Positions 22,447 through 31,000 of a stretch of DNA of 31,061 bases are shown piece after piece. How positions within the stretch are numbered: the stretch's first letter is position 1; each line of letters starts with the position of its first letter. The stretch covers positions 1 to 31,061 of the forward strand of contig CALVVV010000004.1 of assembly GCA_944363995.1 (NCBI GenBank), given 5' to 3'. The position numbers were made by a program, and so were the translations under genes. This DNA is from an uncultured Bacilli bacterium (GTDB taxonomy: Bacteria; Bacillota_I; Bacilli_A; RF39; UBA660). Below the pieces are notes generated by a model, which was not told where the DNA came from, did not search any database, and worked only from the letters and a program-made list of their open reading frames with translations.

Positions 22447-23708
22447 TTTATCACTCCTAAAATAGTTTTATTTTCAATTTGTCTATCAGTTATTTCGATT
22501 GCGTTTAAATATTTATCAATTAAATTTATCTCTTTATTAGTATAAAGGGTGGCTAATAAATCATTTATTTTAACATAATCATTTATTTTTTTATTTAAAA
22601 TAATACCAGCTTCATAATCAATCACATCATCTTTTGTCATTCTTCCTGCCCCTAATAAAGAAGCTATTTTTCCTATTTCTTCAGTATTCATTTTAGTTAT
22701 ATAACCCTCTTTTTTAGCATAAACTTTATATTCATATTTAGGGTTAAAACTTATGTTTTCTAACTTACCACCTTGATAATTAATAAATTCATAAAATTTA
22801 TTTAATGCTTGGTTATTTTCTAGTACATCAATTACTTGATTTTTAGCTACTTTATAATCGATATTTTTATATAAGGCAACCATATAAGTTGCTAGTTCAA
22901 TAGATATATTTTGCAAATCTAATGGACCTTTATTATTTAAAACATCAATAGCTTCAATAATTTCTAAAATATTACCAATATTGTTTCCTAATGGTTGATT
23001 CATATTTGATATTATCGCCAAGGTATTGATTTTAGCATTCTTACCTATTTCAACCATGGTCGAAGCCAACATTTTAGCAGATTCAATATCTTTCATAAAG
23101 GCACCACTGCCAACTTTCACATCTAATACTAAATTAGAAGAACCACTAGCTATTTTTTTACTCATAATACTAGAAGCAATTAAAGGAATGCTATCTACTG
23201 TAGCCGTAACATCACGTAAAGCATAAATTTTTTTGTCAGCTGGTGCAATATTTTTAGTTTGACTAATTAAAGCAACACCAATGTTATTAATTTGCTTAAT
23301 AAATTCTTCATCAGTTAATTGAACTTTAAATCCTTTAATCGCTTCTAATTTATCAATAGTTCCGCCAGTAAAACCAAGTCCTTTTCCACTCATTTTTGCT
23401 ACCTTGCAACCTAAACTAGCAACAATTGGTAAAACTATTAGAGTTGTTTTATCACCAACACCACCAGTAGAATGTTTGTCAACCGTACTAAAATTGAATT
23501 TTATTTTATCACCTGAATTTGCCATTGCTAATGTTAAATCACTAACTTCTTGACTATCCATTCCATTTAAAACAATTGCCATAAGTAAGCTAGCAACTTG
23601 ATAATCGGGAATTTTTTTATTAATATAACCATTAACAAAAAAAGATATTTCTTCTTTTGTTAATGTTAATTTATTTTTTTTCTTTTCAATAATATCATAC
23701 ATTGTCAT
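22443..23708 (-). CDS. pdp: Pyrimidine-nucleoside phosphorylase
   Basis: A 421-residue enzyme of the thymidine/pyrimidine-nucleoside phosphorylase family, which splits uridine and thymidine with phosphate. The phosphate-binding signature 'DKHSTGGVGDKTTL' is at 77-90, with 'KMSGKGLGFTGGTIDKLEAI' in part and 'ALRDVTATVDSIPLIASSIMSKK' in part marking the active-site domain. The Lys/Ser set matches the Firmicutes Pdp form. It starts 5 bases after cdd with SD GGAG, and is followed by pncC with a 4-base overlap. Confidence 0.93.
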   Translation of the reverse strand: MTMYDIIEKKKNKLTLTKEEISFFVNGYINKKIPDYQVASLLMAIVLNGMDSQEVSDLTLAMANSGDKIKFNFSTVDKHSTGGVGDKTTLIVLPIVASLGCKVAKMSGKGLGFTGGTIDKLEAIKGFKVQLTDEEFIKQINNIGVALISQTKNIAPADKKIYALRDVTATVDSIPLIASSIMSKKIASGSSNLVLDVKVGSGAFMKDIESAKMLASTMVEIGKNAKINTLAIISNMNQPLGNNIGNILEIIEAIDVLNNKGPLDLQNISIELATYMVALYKNIDYKVAKNQVIDVLENNQALNKFYEFINYQGGKLENISFNPKYEYKVYAKKEGYITKMNTEEIGKIASLLGAGRMTKDDVIDYEAGIILNKKINDYVKINDLLATLYTNKEINLIDKYLNAIEITDRQIENKTILGVIK

Positions 23709-23713
23709 AAAAA

Positions 23714-24085
23714 TTACTCCATATCAAATGAATAGGGTAATAACTGACCTAAAGTATATTCTTTGTATACTTTGTCGTTCCCAACATATATTTTAAAATT
23801 TTCATCACAAAATTCCCTCATTACTTGACGACAAACCCCACACGGATAACAAAATGGTATATCACCATTAATAGCTATTGCTTTAAAATTCTTTTTACCT
23901 TCACTAATTGCTTTAAAAAAAGCAGTTCTTTCGGCACAGCAAGTAGGTGTATATGATACACTTTCAATGTTACACCCTGTATATATTTCATTTTCGTTGG
24001 TCAATAAAGCCGCACCAACTTTAAAATTAGAGTAGGGACTATAAGAATTTTTTTTTGCTTCTATCGCTTTATCCATCAATTCCAT
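23714..24085 (-). CDS. cdd: Cytidine deaminase
   Basis: A 123-residue homotetrameric-type cytidine deaminase converting cytidine and deoxycytidine to the uridine forms. Zinc ligands and the proton shuttle are visible: C50-A-E52 in 'PTCCAERTAF', and C82/C85 in 'PCGVCRQVMREF'. 'SYSPYSNFKVGAAL' (14-27) is the conserved N-terminal segment. It feeds uridine to Pdp next door; its start overlaps the end of deoD. Confidence 0.95.
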   Translation of the reverse strand: MELMDKAIEAKKNSYSPYSNFKVGAALLTNENEIYTGCNIESVSYTPTCCAERTAFFKAISEGKKNFKAIAINGDIPFCYPCGVCRQVMREFCDENFKIYVGNDKVYKEYTLGQLLPYSFDME

Positions 24086-24792
24086 TATTTTACCTCCAAA
24101 CTTGCTTCTAAAGCTATTTCAATCATTGTTTTTAAATTTTTTTGTCTATCTATAGAAGATATTTTTTTATTTTCATATTTTGAATCAGAAACAGTTAATA
24201 AGCAACTTGCTTCTTTGTTTAATTTTTTTGCTATATAAAATAACGCAAATGCTTCCATTTCGCTAGCTATTATATCTTCTGGTAATCTAACATTATATTC
24301 TTTTTGATCAAACATATATTCATCAAACACTAATGTACAAGCAGTCTTTCCTTTTTTTATGTTATTTTTCTTTAAAATAATTTCATTAAGGTAAGAACTA
24401 GCAGATATTTCGTTAATTTGTTCATTTGAACATGTATAACTAAAATTGGTTTCTGTATAACTTGCAGTAGATAAAATAATATCTAATAATTTAATTTTAG
24501 GATTATTGCTACCGCAAGATCCAACTCGGATAATGTATTTGACATCAAAAAATTTATATAATTCATAGCAATATATTCCCATACTAGCCATACCCATACC
24601 TGATGAAAAGACTGTAATTTTTTTGCCTTTATAAAATCCTGTATAGGCTAACATATTTCTTACTTCATTAACTAACTTATAATCTTCTAAATAAGTTTCT
24701 GCAATAAATTTAGCTCGTAAAGGGTCCCCTGGCATTATAACAATATCAGCAATATCATCTTTATGACATTTTATATGTGGTGTTTCAATCAT
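24085..24792 (-). CDS. deoD: Purine-nucleoside phosphorylase, DeoD type
   Basis: A 235-residue hexameric-type purine-nucleoside phosphorylase. 'MPGDPLRAKFIAETYL' (near 20-35) and 'SSGMGMASMGIYCYELY' match the family; 'IRVGSCGS' binds phosphate and 'SEMEAFALFYIAKK' is the nucleoside-site segment with the Met-Glu pair. It releases free bases from purine nucleosides. It is first in deoD-cdd-pdp-pncC, a set that salvages both nucleoside classes, fitting a host-dependent bacterium. Confidence 0.95.
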   Translation of the reverse strand: MIETPHIKCHKDDIADIVIMPGDPLRAKFIAETYLEDYKLVNEVRNMLAYTGFYKGKKITVFSSGMGMASMGIYCYELYKFFDVKYIIRVGSCGSNNPKIKLLDIILSTASYTETNFSYTCSNEQINEISASSYLNEIILKKNNIKKGKTACTLVFDEYMFDQKEYNVRLPEDIIASEMEAFALFYIAKKLNKEASCLLTVSDSKYENKKISSIDRQKNLKTMIEIALEASLEVK

Positions 24793-24811
24793 TTTATCAC
24801 TCCTATAATTA

Positions 24812-24841
24812 AGTATATCATAAATATTGTATTAAAGTAAA
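24812..24841 (-). promoter_or_regulatory. Promoter for the deoD salvage operon
   Basis: -35 TTTACT (24836-24841), 18-base spacer and extended -10 TGATATACT (hexamer 24812-24817) on the minus strand, followed by an AGGAGTGATAAA SD before the deoD ATG. No operator palindrome is obvious. Confidence 0.6.
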
Positions 24842-24888
24842 TTTTCTTTACTTAACTAATTTTTGTAAGTTTTTATTTTCAATTTTGG

Positions 24889-25228
24889 TTATATATTTTT
24901 TAATTTTGGTAAAGTGATTGTTTTGTTTGTTATATCTAATTTAATATTTTCATATATTCTATTTTTATAAATACTTTTTATATAATTTATGCGATAACTA
25001 TTTTTAATATATTTATCTTTATATTTTGAATAATTTTTGGTTCGATAAAAATTTTTAAAGGCATCTTCTAAATCAAATGTTATTATTCTTAATAGCATAC
25101 TTTCTATTCCCATTAACCAATGATAGTTTGTTTTAGATTTACTAATTCTTTTATACAATCAATTTTTTATTTAGTTGTTGAATTTTATTTGGATATAATC
25201 TAAATTTATATGCTTTATGGATTTTCAT
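24889..25228 (-). pseudogene. tnpB remnant (IS200/IS605-type), frameshifted and truncated
   Basis: The start of a TnpB protein is visible at 25228-25151: 'MKIHKAYKFRLYPNKIQQ' is the standard TnpB N-terminus, ending at a stop after 25 codons. A second frame from about 25158 to 24889 continues with 'NYHWLMGIES', 'DLEDAFKNFYRTKNYSKYK', 'NSYRINYI' and 'ITLPKLKNI', the usual TnpB order up to the 'I.LPKLG' motif. About 25 residues between the two parts are lost along with the frame, and the entire RuvC-like nuclease domain is missing. No tnpA is present. The remnant lies between the rlmH terminator and the deoD promoter. The 550 bases from 24793 to 25343 hold nothing else I can identify except those two signals. 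Confidence 0.8.
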
Positions 25229-25321
25229 TTTATCACTACTGTATTGTAATTTCATCACATGTAAATATGTTTATTAATACATTTATTTAAAATTTTGCAA
25301 AAATTTTTTAGCATATAAAAA

Positions 25322-25339
25322 AGGATTATTGTCAATCCT
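25322..25339 (-). terminator. Terminator of the gdpP-to-rlmH unit
   Basis: A 6-bp stem (AGGATT/AATCCT, 6-base loop) followed on the minus strand by six T, four bases after the rlmH stop region. Typical simple intrinsic terminator. Confidence 0.65.
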
Positions 25340-25343
25340 AATT

Positions 25344-25775
25344 CTATTTGTGATAAGTTTCATTATTATTTATTTTAAAACTTCGATATAATTGTTCTAA
25401 TAACATAACCCTAAATAGTTGATGAGGAAAGGTCAATTTGGAAAATGATAAACAAAAGTCACTGTGTTTTTTAATATCAGCATGTAAACCATCCGAACCA
25501 CCAATAATAAATGTAATATTAGAATTTGTTAATAAAATATTGTCAATTTTTTTTGCTAAAGTAGGGGAGTCTAATATATCGCCATTTATATCTAATGCGA
25601 TAATGTATTCTTTATGAAGGTATTTTAATATTTGATCTTTTTCTTCTAATATATTGCTATCCTTTAGTTCAATTATTTCTAATTTAGTGTATTTGTTTAT
25701 GCGCTTAATGTATTCAAAACAAGCTTCTTTTAAATATTGTTCCTTTAATTTTCCTACACATATTATTTTTATCAT
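25344..25775 (-). CDS. rlmH: 23S rRNA pseudouridine-1915 N3-methyltransferase
   Basis: A 143-residue RlmH of the SPOUT superfamily, slightly short of the usual 155-160. It methylates pseudouridine 1915 in helix 69 of 23S rRNA. The SAM-knot segments 'ITFIIGGSDGLH' and 'LSFSKLTFPHQLFRVMLLEQLYRS' in part, and the C-terminal 'NNETYHK', are characteristic. Its ATG overlaps the walJ stop by 4 bases (ATGA). In Bacillus walJ (yycJ) and rlmH are also near one another in the origin region. Confidence 0.95.
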   Translation of the reverse strand: MIKIICVGKLKEQYLKEACFEYIKRINKYTKLEIIELKDSNILEEKDQILKYLHKEYIIALDINGDILDSPTLAKKIDNILLTNSNITFIIGGSDGLHADIKKHSDFCLSFSKLTFPHQLFRVMLLEQLYRSFKINNNETYHK

Positions 25776-26515
25776 ATTTCAATCAACTCGGTATTTTCAT
25801 TTTGCATAGCTATCATAATTTTTATATTTTTTATATCTTTTAAATTATTTAACGCTAATTCTTTATCATTGTTTTGTTCGGAAAGATGGGCTAAAATAAC
25901 ATATTTGGTTCGATCACCGATTATCTTTTTTAAATATTCGCGACATTGATTATTTGATAAATGGCCTTTATCTCCTAATATTCTTTGTTTAATTTGATAA
26001 GGATAATGAGGATTATTCATTAAAAGATTAACATCATGATTGCTTTCAAAAGCATAAAAGTCTTTATTAGTTATTTTTTTTAAATTTTTTGAACTAATAT
26101 AGCCAGTATCGGTAACATACACAAATTCTTTATCGTTATTTTTAAAAATATAGCCTACAGAATCGATAGCATCATGAGATGTTTTAAAATAATCAATAAT
26201 TAAATCATCGATTATTATTTTATCTTCTATTATTACATATTTTCGAATATTACTTTTTAATTCTTGATACATTTTTTCAGTTAAATAAACTGTTGGATTA
26301 TGTTTTTTAATGAAAACTTTTAATCCAGCTATATGGTCAACATGTGGGTGTGTAATAAATACATTATTAATATCATTAGGATTAATTCCCAATGATATTA
26401 ATTTTTTTTCTATATATAAATTACTCATTCCGACATCAATTAATGTTTTAGTACTATTAGTTTCAATATATGTGCAGTTACCTTTTGAGCCAGAAGCTAA
26501 AATAGATATTTTCAT
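25772..26515 (-). CDS. walJ: WalJ/YycJ-type metallo-beta-lactamase-fold hydrolase
   Basis: A 247-residue metallo-beta-lactamase-fold protein. The dinuclear metal motif 'THPHVDHIAG' (55-64) has H56, H58, D60 and H61, and 'ILASGSKGNCTYIET' (5-19) and 'VTDTGYIS' are typical of the YycJ/WalJ group, linked in other Firmicutes to DNA replication/cell-wall coordination and exonuclease-like activity. The usual neighbours walR and walK are not present here. I chose ATG 26515 with SD TGGAG nine bases upstream; the stop of the M23 gene overlaps it (ATGA). Confidence 0.88.
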   Translation of the reverse strand: MKISILASGSKGNCTYIETNSTKTLIDVGMSNLYIEKKLISLGINPNDINNVFITHPHVDHIAGLKVFIKKHNPTVYLTEKMYQELKSNIRKYVIIEDKIIIDDLIIDYFKTSHDAIDSVGYIFKNNDKEFVYVTDTGYISSKNLKKITNKDFYAFESNHDVNLLMNNPHYPYQIKQRILGDKGHLSNNQCREYLKKIIGDRTKYVILAHLSEQNNDKELALNNLKDIKNIKIMIAMQNENTELIEI

Positions 26516-28116
26516 TGATATATGCTCCAAGGGTTTATTTTACAATAGCGACAATCTTTCCATACTTCTAAGTGAATATGAGGTCCTGTTGAATAACCAG
26601 TTGTCCCAACATATCCAATTTGTTGGCCACGCATAACTGTAGTCCCAATATTTATTCCGTCCATAAATTTATTTAAATGAGCATAAAGTGTATAATAACC
26701 ATTGTTATGATCAATAACTATATAATTACCATAATCATATCGATATTCTTTTATAATAACTGTGCCATTGTTTGCCGCATAAATAGGGGAGTTATAACCC
26801 ATTCCAGCAATATCTAAAGCCTGATGAAAATCACGACCACCAGTAATTGGATGAATTCGCCATCCATAGTTAGTTGTTATTACCCAACCACTAACACTCG
26901 GCCAAGCCCAATTATTAACATCCCCAATGTTAGGAACATACTTATCACCTTTAACAATTATTTCATCAACTTTGCTTTTTAGAACTTCTTTGCCAACTGG
27001 ATTAACAAAGGTAATTTCACCATTAACAATTTTTTGTTTTTGGCTAACTCTTTCTAAACCTTTTTCTCCTTCTTGAATTGTTTCTTCGTAACCAATATAT
27101 TCTTCGTCATCATATTGATATATTACTTCATAATCGGCTTCTTTATCTTCAACAACGAATTTTTCAACAACCACTTTTAGTTGAGGATTAGTTTCCTTGA
27201 TTAAAACTTCTGTTCCAACCGTAATCAAACTATTTTCATTACGGTATTTAGGATTAGAAATTAAAAATTCTTGATTGCTTATTTTGTTATTGAATGCAAT
27301 GTCACTAATCATTTCATTTTTTTTAACTTCATAAGTTTTTGTAACAGGATCATTACCATATAAAAGGAATTGCGTTAAGGTATCGGTATCTGTATATATC
27401 ATTTCATCAATAGGTATTTGCATTTCTTTAACAGTTATTTCATTATCAATATAAACATTTTCAATTAAAGATCCAACTGTTTCAATTTTTATTTGGCTAT
27501 CATCTAAATATTTTTGATATGTTTCAGCTCCAACATATATTTTTATTAATTCATTAGTTGCTTGTTCGAAAATATCTTTATTAATTGTATAAATATAATT
27601 AATTTTATCATCATTTTTTATAGTAAATTGATATCCTTTAATGGTAAAAGATTTTACTGCTACTATTTTTGAATAAACTTCTTCAACAGTGTTTAATTCA
27701 TCAGAAAAAGTTAATGTTTTCTCAATATTAATTCCTTCTGGTGTATAAACATTTTCAATCATTTCACCATCTTCAACTGTAATATCAACACAATTTTTTT
27801 TGTCTTCATTTTGGTAATATTTTGTTTCTTTACTATTATCAATTATTTCTTGTAATTTTTCATCTTGAATTATTTGCTCTAATGAACGATCATCTTCACA
27901 ATAAGTAGTAGTTACATCTTCAACATTGATAAAATGATTAGCTTTAGCATTTATATATTTTTCTAACTCTGTTTTGGATTTAATAACACCTAAATGAATC
28001 CCATCAAGATAAACATTATAAAATTCATTAGGGTATGTTCTTTTATCATAATCAAAACAGATAACAAATAAAATTATACCTAAAATTAAACAGGTTATAA
28101 TTGTTTTTATTTTCAT
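26512..28116 (-). CDS. LysM-G5-M23 murein endopeptidase
   Basis: A 534-residue secreted or membrane-anchored peptidase. An N-terminal signal anchor is at about 4-21. Long beta-rich repeats follow to about 260, then a LysM-like domain (264-307, 'YEVKKNEMISDIAFNNKIS' start), a G5-like domain (about 310-388), and an M23 metallopeptidase domain (about 400-534). Zinc ligands are H431 and D435 in 'HQALDIA' and H515 in 'PHIHLE', with H480 in 'YAH' and H513 assisting. It should cut peptidoglycan cross-bridges. I chose ATG 28116; the GTG upstream belongs to the AAGGTG SD. It lies between dnaB and walJ, with stop TGA overlapping walJ. Confidence 0.92.
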   Translation of the reverse strand: MKIKTIITCLILGIILFVICFDYDKRTYPNEFYNVYLDGIHLGVIKSKTELEKYINAKANHFINVEDVTTTYCEDDRSLEQIIQDEKLQEIIDNSKETKYYQNEDKKNCVDITVEDGEMIENVYTPEGINIEKTLTFSDELNTVEEVYSKIVAVKSFTIKGYQFTIKNDDKINYIYTINKDIFEQATNELIKIYVGAETYQKYLDDSQIKIETVGSLIENVYIDNEITVKEMQIPIDEMIYTDTDTLTQFLLYGNDPVTKTYEVKKNEMISDIAFNNKISNQEFLISNPKYRNENSLITVGTEVLIKETNPQLKVVVEKFVVEDKEADYEVIYQYDDEEYIGYEETIQEGEKGLERVSQKQKIVNGEITFVNPVGKEVLKSKVDEIIVKGDKYVPNIGDVNNWAWPSVSGWVITTNYGWRIHPITGGRDFHQALDIAGMGYNSPIYAANNGTVIIKEYRYDYGNYIVIDHNNGYYTLYAHLNKFMDGINIGTTVMRGQQIGYVGTTGYSTGPHIHLEVWKDCRYCKINPWSIYQ

Positions 28117-28117
28117 T

Positions 28118-29467
28118 TTAATCACCTTCTATACTTTCATCAACGGAATTAAATGTACTAGTGTTAGTTTTAAAAATCAAAGGAATATCAGTAACTGGTC
28201 CATTTCGGTGTTTTGCAATAATTAATGTAGTACGACTTGTATTTTCATCAATCAATGCTTCACGATTATAATAATCTTCACGATGAAGCATTGCTACAAT
28301 ATCAGCATCTTGTTCAATCGATCCTGATTCTCTTAAATCACTTAAAATAGGACGGTTATCTTTTCTTCCTTTTCCTTCAACACTTCGTGATAATTGTGAT
28401 AAAGCTATTACAGGAACTTTTAATTCCATTGCCAAAGTTTTTAAACTACGCGATATTTCTGTAACTTCTTGTACACGATTTCCTTTATAACGATCACTAC
28501 CTTGAATAAGTTGTAAGTAATCTATAATTATAATATCTAAGCCATCTTGCATAGAAGCTAATCTGCGACATTTAGCCCTTATTTCACTTATTGTCATTCC
28601 TGCAGTATCATCAATATACATTTTAGTATCAGCTAATCGACTAATTGCTTCGTTAACACGTTTCCAATCTTCATTTTTTAAATTACCACTTTTTAATTTA
28701 TCTCCAAAAATTTGACCAACCGATGATAACATACGACTCGCCAATTGTTCCGCACTCATTTCCATATTAAATAATGCTACTGTTTTCCCGCTTATTGCAA
28801 TATTGGTTGCTAAATTTAAAGCAAAGGCAGTTTTACCCATTCCTGGACGAGCAGCTATAATAATTAATTCATTAGGATGCAAGCCAGAAGTTATCTTATC
28901 AAGTTTATAAAAACCGGTGGCAATACCAGTCATTTCGCCTTTATTTTTAGACATTTTTTCTAAATCAGCTTGTGTCTTAAATAAAACATCCTGAATACTT
29001 CGAAATTCTGTACCTTTTCTTGTTTTTACTACATTTAAAATTTTCGTTTCAGCATTATCTAAAATTTCATTAATTGAATTAGTTGAATTATAGGCTTCTT
29101 TTATAATTGCAGTTCCTTCATCAATTAATCTTCTCAAAATTGCTTTTTCTTCAACTATTCTAATATATTCCTCAATATTAGCCGAAGTTGGAACGCTTTT
29201 AGCTACTTCAGTTAAATATTCAATACCACCAATTGAATTAAGGTTATTTCTTTTTTTTAATTCTTCGGTTACAGTCATAATGTCAATTGGTTTATTATTT
29301 TCAGCTAAATCTCTAATTACGACAAATATTTTTTTATGACTATCTAAATAAAATAAACTTTCAGTTAAACTTTCAATAGCCTTTTGTAAAGCATATTTAG
29401 TTAAAAACATTGAACCTAAAACAGCTTGTTCTGCTTCGATACTATGAGGAATAATTTTCTCTTGCAT
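28118..29467 (-). CDS. dnaB: Replicative DNA helicase DnaB
   Basis: A 449-residue DnaB-type hexameric helicase (called DnaC in Bacillus). The N-terminal domain opens 'PHSIEAEQAVLGSMF' (7-21). The RecA-like domain has Walker A 'ARPGMGKT' (206-213), Walker B 'IIIIDYLQLI', and 'SRSLKTLAMELKVPVIALSQLSR' in part, with the arginine-containing 'SDLRESGSIEQDADIV' segment. No intein. It follows rplI by 7 bases, the order gdpP-rplI-dnaB being conserved in Firmicutes, and abuts the M23 gene. Confidence 0.97.
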   Translation of the reverse strand: MQEKIIPHSIEAEQAVLGSMFLTKYALQKAIESLTESLFYLDSHKKIFVVIRDLAENNKPIDIMTVTEELKKRNNLNSIGGIEYLTEVAKSVPTSANIEEYIRIVEEKAILRRLIDEGTAIIKEAYNSTNSINEILDNAETKILNVVKTRKGTEFRSIQDVLFKTQADLEKMSKNKGEMTGIATGFYKLDKITSGLHPNELIIIAARPGMGKTAFALNLATNIAISGKTVALFNMEMSAEQLASRMLSSVGQIFGDKLKSGNLKNEDWKRVNEAISRLADTKMYIDDTAGMTISEIRAKCRRLASMQDGLDIIIIDYLQLIQGSDRYKGNRVQEVTEISRSLKTLAMELKVPVIALSQLSRSVEGKGRKDNRPILSDLRESGSIEQDADIVAMLHREDYYNREALIDENTSRTTLIIAKHRNGPVTDIPLIFKTNTSTFNSVDESIEGD

Positions 29468-29474
29468 AAAACAC

Positions 29475-29915
29475 CTACTTTACTAAATTAACTTTTAAAT
29501 TAGCAATTACTTTTTTATGTAATTCTATTTTTACAATATGGCTACCCAAACTAGATAGTGGATAATCAATTTTTATTTTATTTTTGTCAATATTATAATT
29601 TAATTTTTTTAATTCGTTCACAATTTGTTTTGTACTAACACTGCCAAAGATTTTATCTTCTTTGCCAACTTTAACTTTTAAATTTATTATTTCTTTTTCT
29701 AATTGTTCTTTTATTTTTTCACACTCTTTTAAGTATAGATTTTCTTCCAATAATTCTTTATTTTTTTGAGCATTAAAGTGTTTTAAATTAGATTCACTAG
29801 CAATTATTGCATAACCATTTTTGATTAAAAAATTAGTTCCATATCCATCTTTTACTTCTTTTATTTCACCTTTTTTTCCTTGATTTTTTAAATCTTTTAT
29901 AAATATTACTTTCAC
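29475..29915 (-). CDS. rplI: 50S ribosomal protein L9
   Basis: A 146-residue L9 of normal length. The N-terminal domain 'MKVIFIKDLKNQGKKGEI' and signature 'VKDGYGTNFLIKNGYAI' (21-37) are clear, where most L9 have 'GYARNFL'. A long central helix (about 45-75) leads to the C-terminal RNA-binding domain ending 'HKKVIANLKVNLV'. L9 helps maintain reading frame. Its start overlaps the stop of the DHH gene (ATGA). Confidence 0.96.
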   Translation of the reverse strand: MKVIFIKDLKNQGKKGEIKEVKDGYGTNFLIKNGYAIIASESNLKHFNAQKNKELLEENLYLKECEKIKEQLEKEIINLKVKVGKEDKIFGSVSTKQIVNELKKLNYNIDKNKIKIDYPLSSLGSHIVKIELHKKVIANLKVNLVK

Positions 29916-30880
29916 TTTATCCCTCCAACTATTTCTAATAATTGTTTTTTTACATCTTTTAAAGTACTATTTTTTATTTGTGTAGCGGCTTCAGTAATAT
30001 GGCCACCACCACCTAATTTAGCCATTATTTCTTCTACATTAATTTTTCCTAATGATCTAGCACTTATTCCAATTTTGTCTTTTGCCAAATTACCTATAAC
30101 AAAAGATACAGCCACATTTTCAAATTGTAATAATTGTTCTGCTATGTAAGCTAAGTCTTTACTTTCATATAATTCTTCATCAGCAACACATAAAATCATA
30201 TTGTTATTAATCATATAACTTTTTTCAATTAATTTTTGTCTTTTAATATAATCTTCTTTATTTTCTTGTAGTAATTCTTGTTTTAAAACATTATCAGCTC
30301 CTAACTCTGATAAAAAGGAAGCTGAAGCATAAGTGTCTTTCGTTGTTTTTAATCGAAAGTTATTAGTATCTATTTCCAATCCTACTAACATAAATGTTGC
30401 AATTAATGGGTCTACTTTTTTATTTAAATATTTTAAATACTTTGCCATAAATTCAACAGTGCTTGATAAAGAAGAATCAATATAACTTAATGTAGATTCA
30501 TTAATATAGTCTTTGCTTTTAATATGATGATCAATTATTACTAATTTACTAGTTCTATTTATTAATTCAGGTGATTCTGTTATAATTTGCTTATGTGTAT
30601 CTAAAATAATTAATAAATTATTATTTATATTCACTTTTGATTTGTAAATATAATTAAAATATAAATTATTTTCTTTTAACAATTTATAACTCTTTTCCAA
30701 TGATTTATTTTTTTCCTTATTATTTAGAATAATAAAACTATTTTTTTTAAAACTATTAATTATTTGTTGCAAACAAATAGCAGACCCCATACCATCAAAA
30801 TCAGGATTTTTATGAGTCATTATATATATATTATCGTTTTCTTTTATTAAATTAGTCAATGTCTTAAAAATCAATTCCAT
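29912..30880 (-). CDS. DHH-DHHA1 phosphodiesterase, GdpP C-terminal-like
   Basis: A 322-residue DHH/DHHA1 phosphodiesterase. Metal ligands are in 'THKNPDFDG' (22-30: H23, D27, D29), 'LDTHK' (D94), and 'DHH' (118-120); 'GLEIDTNNF' and 'GGGGHITEAATQ' close the active site. By position directly before rplI and dnaB it corresponds to GdpP, the c-di-AMP phosphodiesterase, but GdpP is normally about 650 residues with two membrane helices, a PAS-like domain and a degenerate GGDEF. All of these are absent, and the upstream bases hold no trace of them. It may therefore cut c-di-AMP, pApA or nanoRNA without the usual sensor. I chose ATG 30880; GTG 30889 is in the AGGTGA SD. Confidence 0.85.
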   Translation of the reverse strand: MELIFKTLTNLIKENDNIYIMTHKNPDFDGMGSAICLQQIINSFKKNSFIILNNKEKNKSLEKSYKLLKENNLYFNYIYKSKVNINNNLLIILDTHKQIITESPELINRTSKLVIIDHHIKSKDYINESTLSYIDSSLSSTVEFMAKYLKYLNKKVDPLIATFMLVGLEIDTNNFRLKTTKDTYASASFLSELGADNVLKQELLQENKEDYIKRQKLIEKSYMINNNMILCVADEELYESKDLAYIAEQLLQFENVAVSFVIGNLAKDKIGISARSLGKINVEEIMAKLGGGGHITEAATQIKNSTLKDVKKQLLEIVGGIK

Positions 30881-30897
30881 TTTTTTCACCTAATAAC

Positions 30898-30925
30898 ATT
30901 ATACTATAATTTTTTTAAAATTCAA
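30898..30925 (-). promoter_or_regulatory. Promoter for the gdpP-like-rplI-dnaB unit
   Basis: -35 TTGAAT (30920-30925), 16-base spacer and -10 TATAAT (30898-30903) on the minus strand, 17 bases before the ATG. It heads a unit that probably runs to the rlmH terminator. Confidence 0.7.
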
Positions 30926-31000
30926 AAATAATTTCACAACTTATAACTGATTAATCTAATTATTTAAAAATCAAACTTTTTTAGTAAAATAAAAAGGAAA

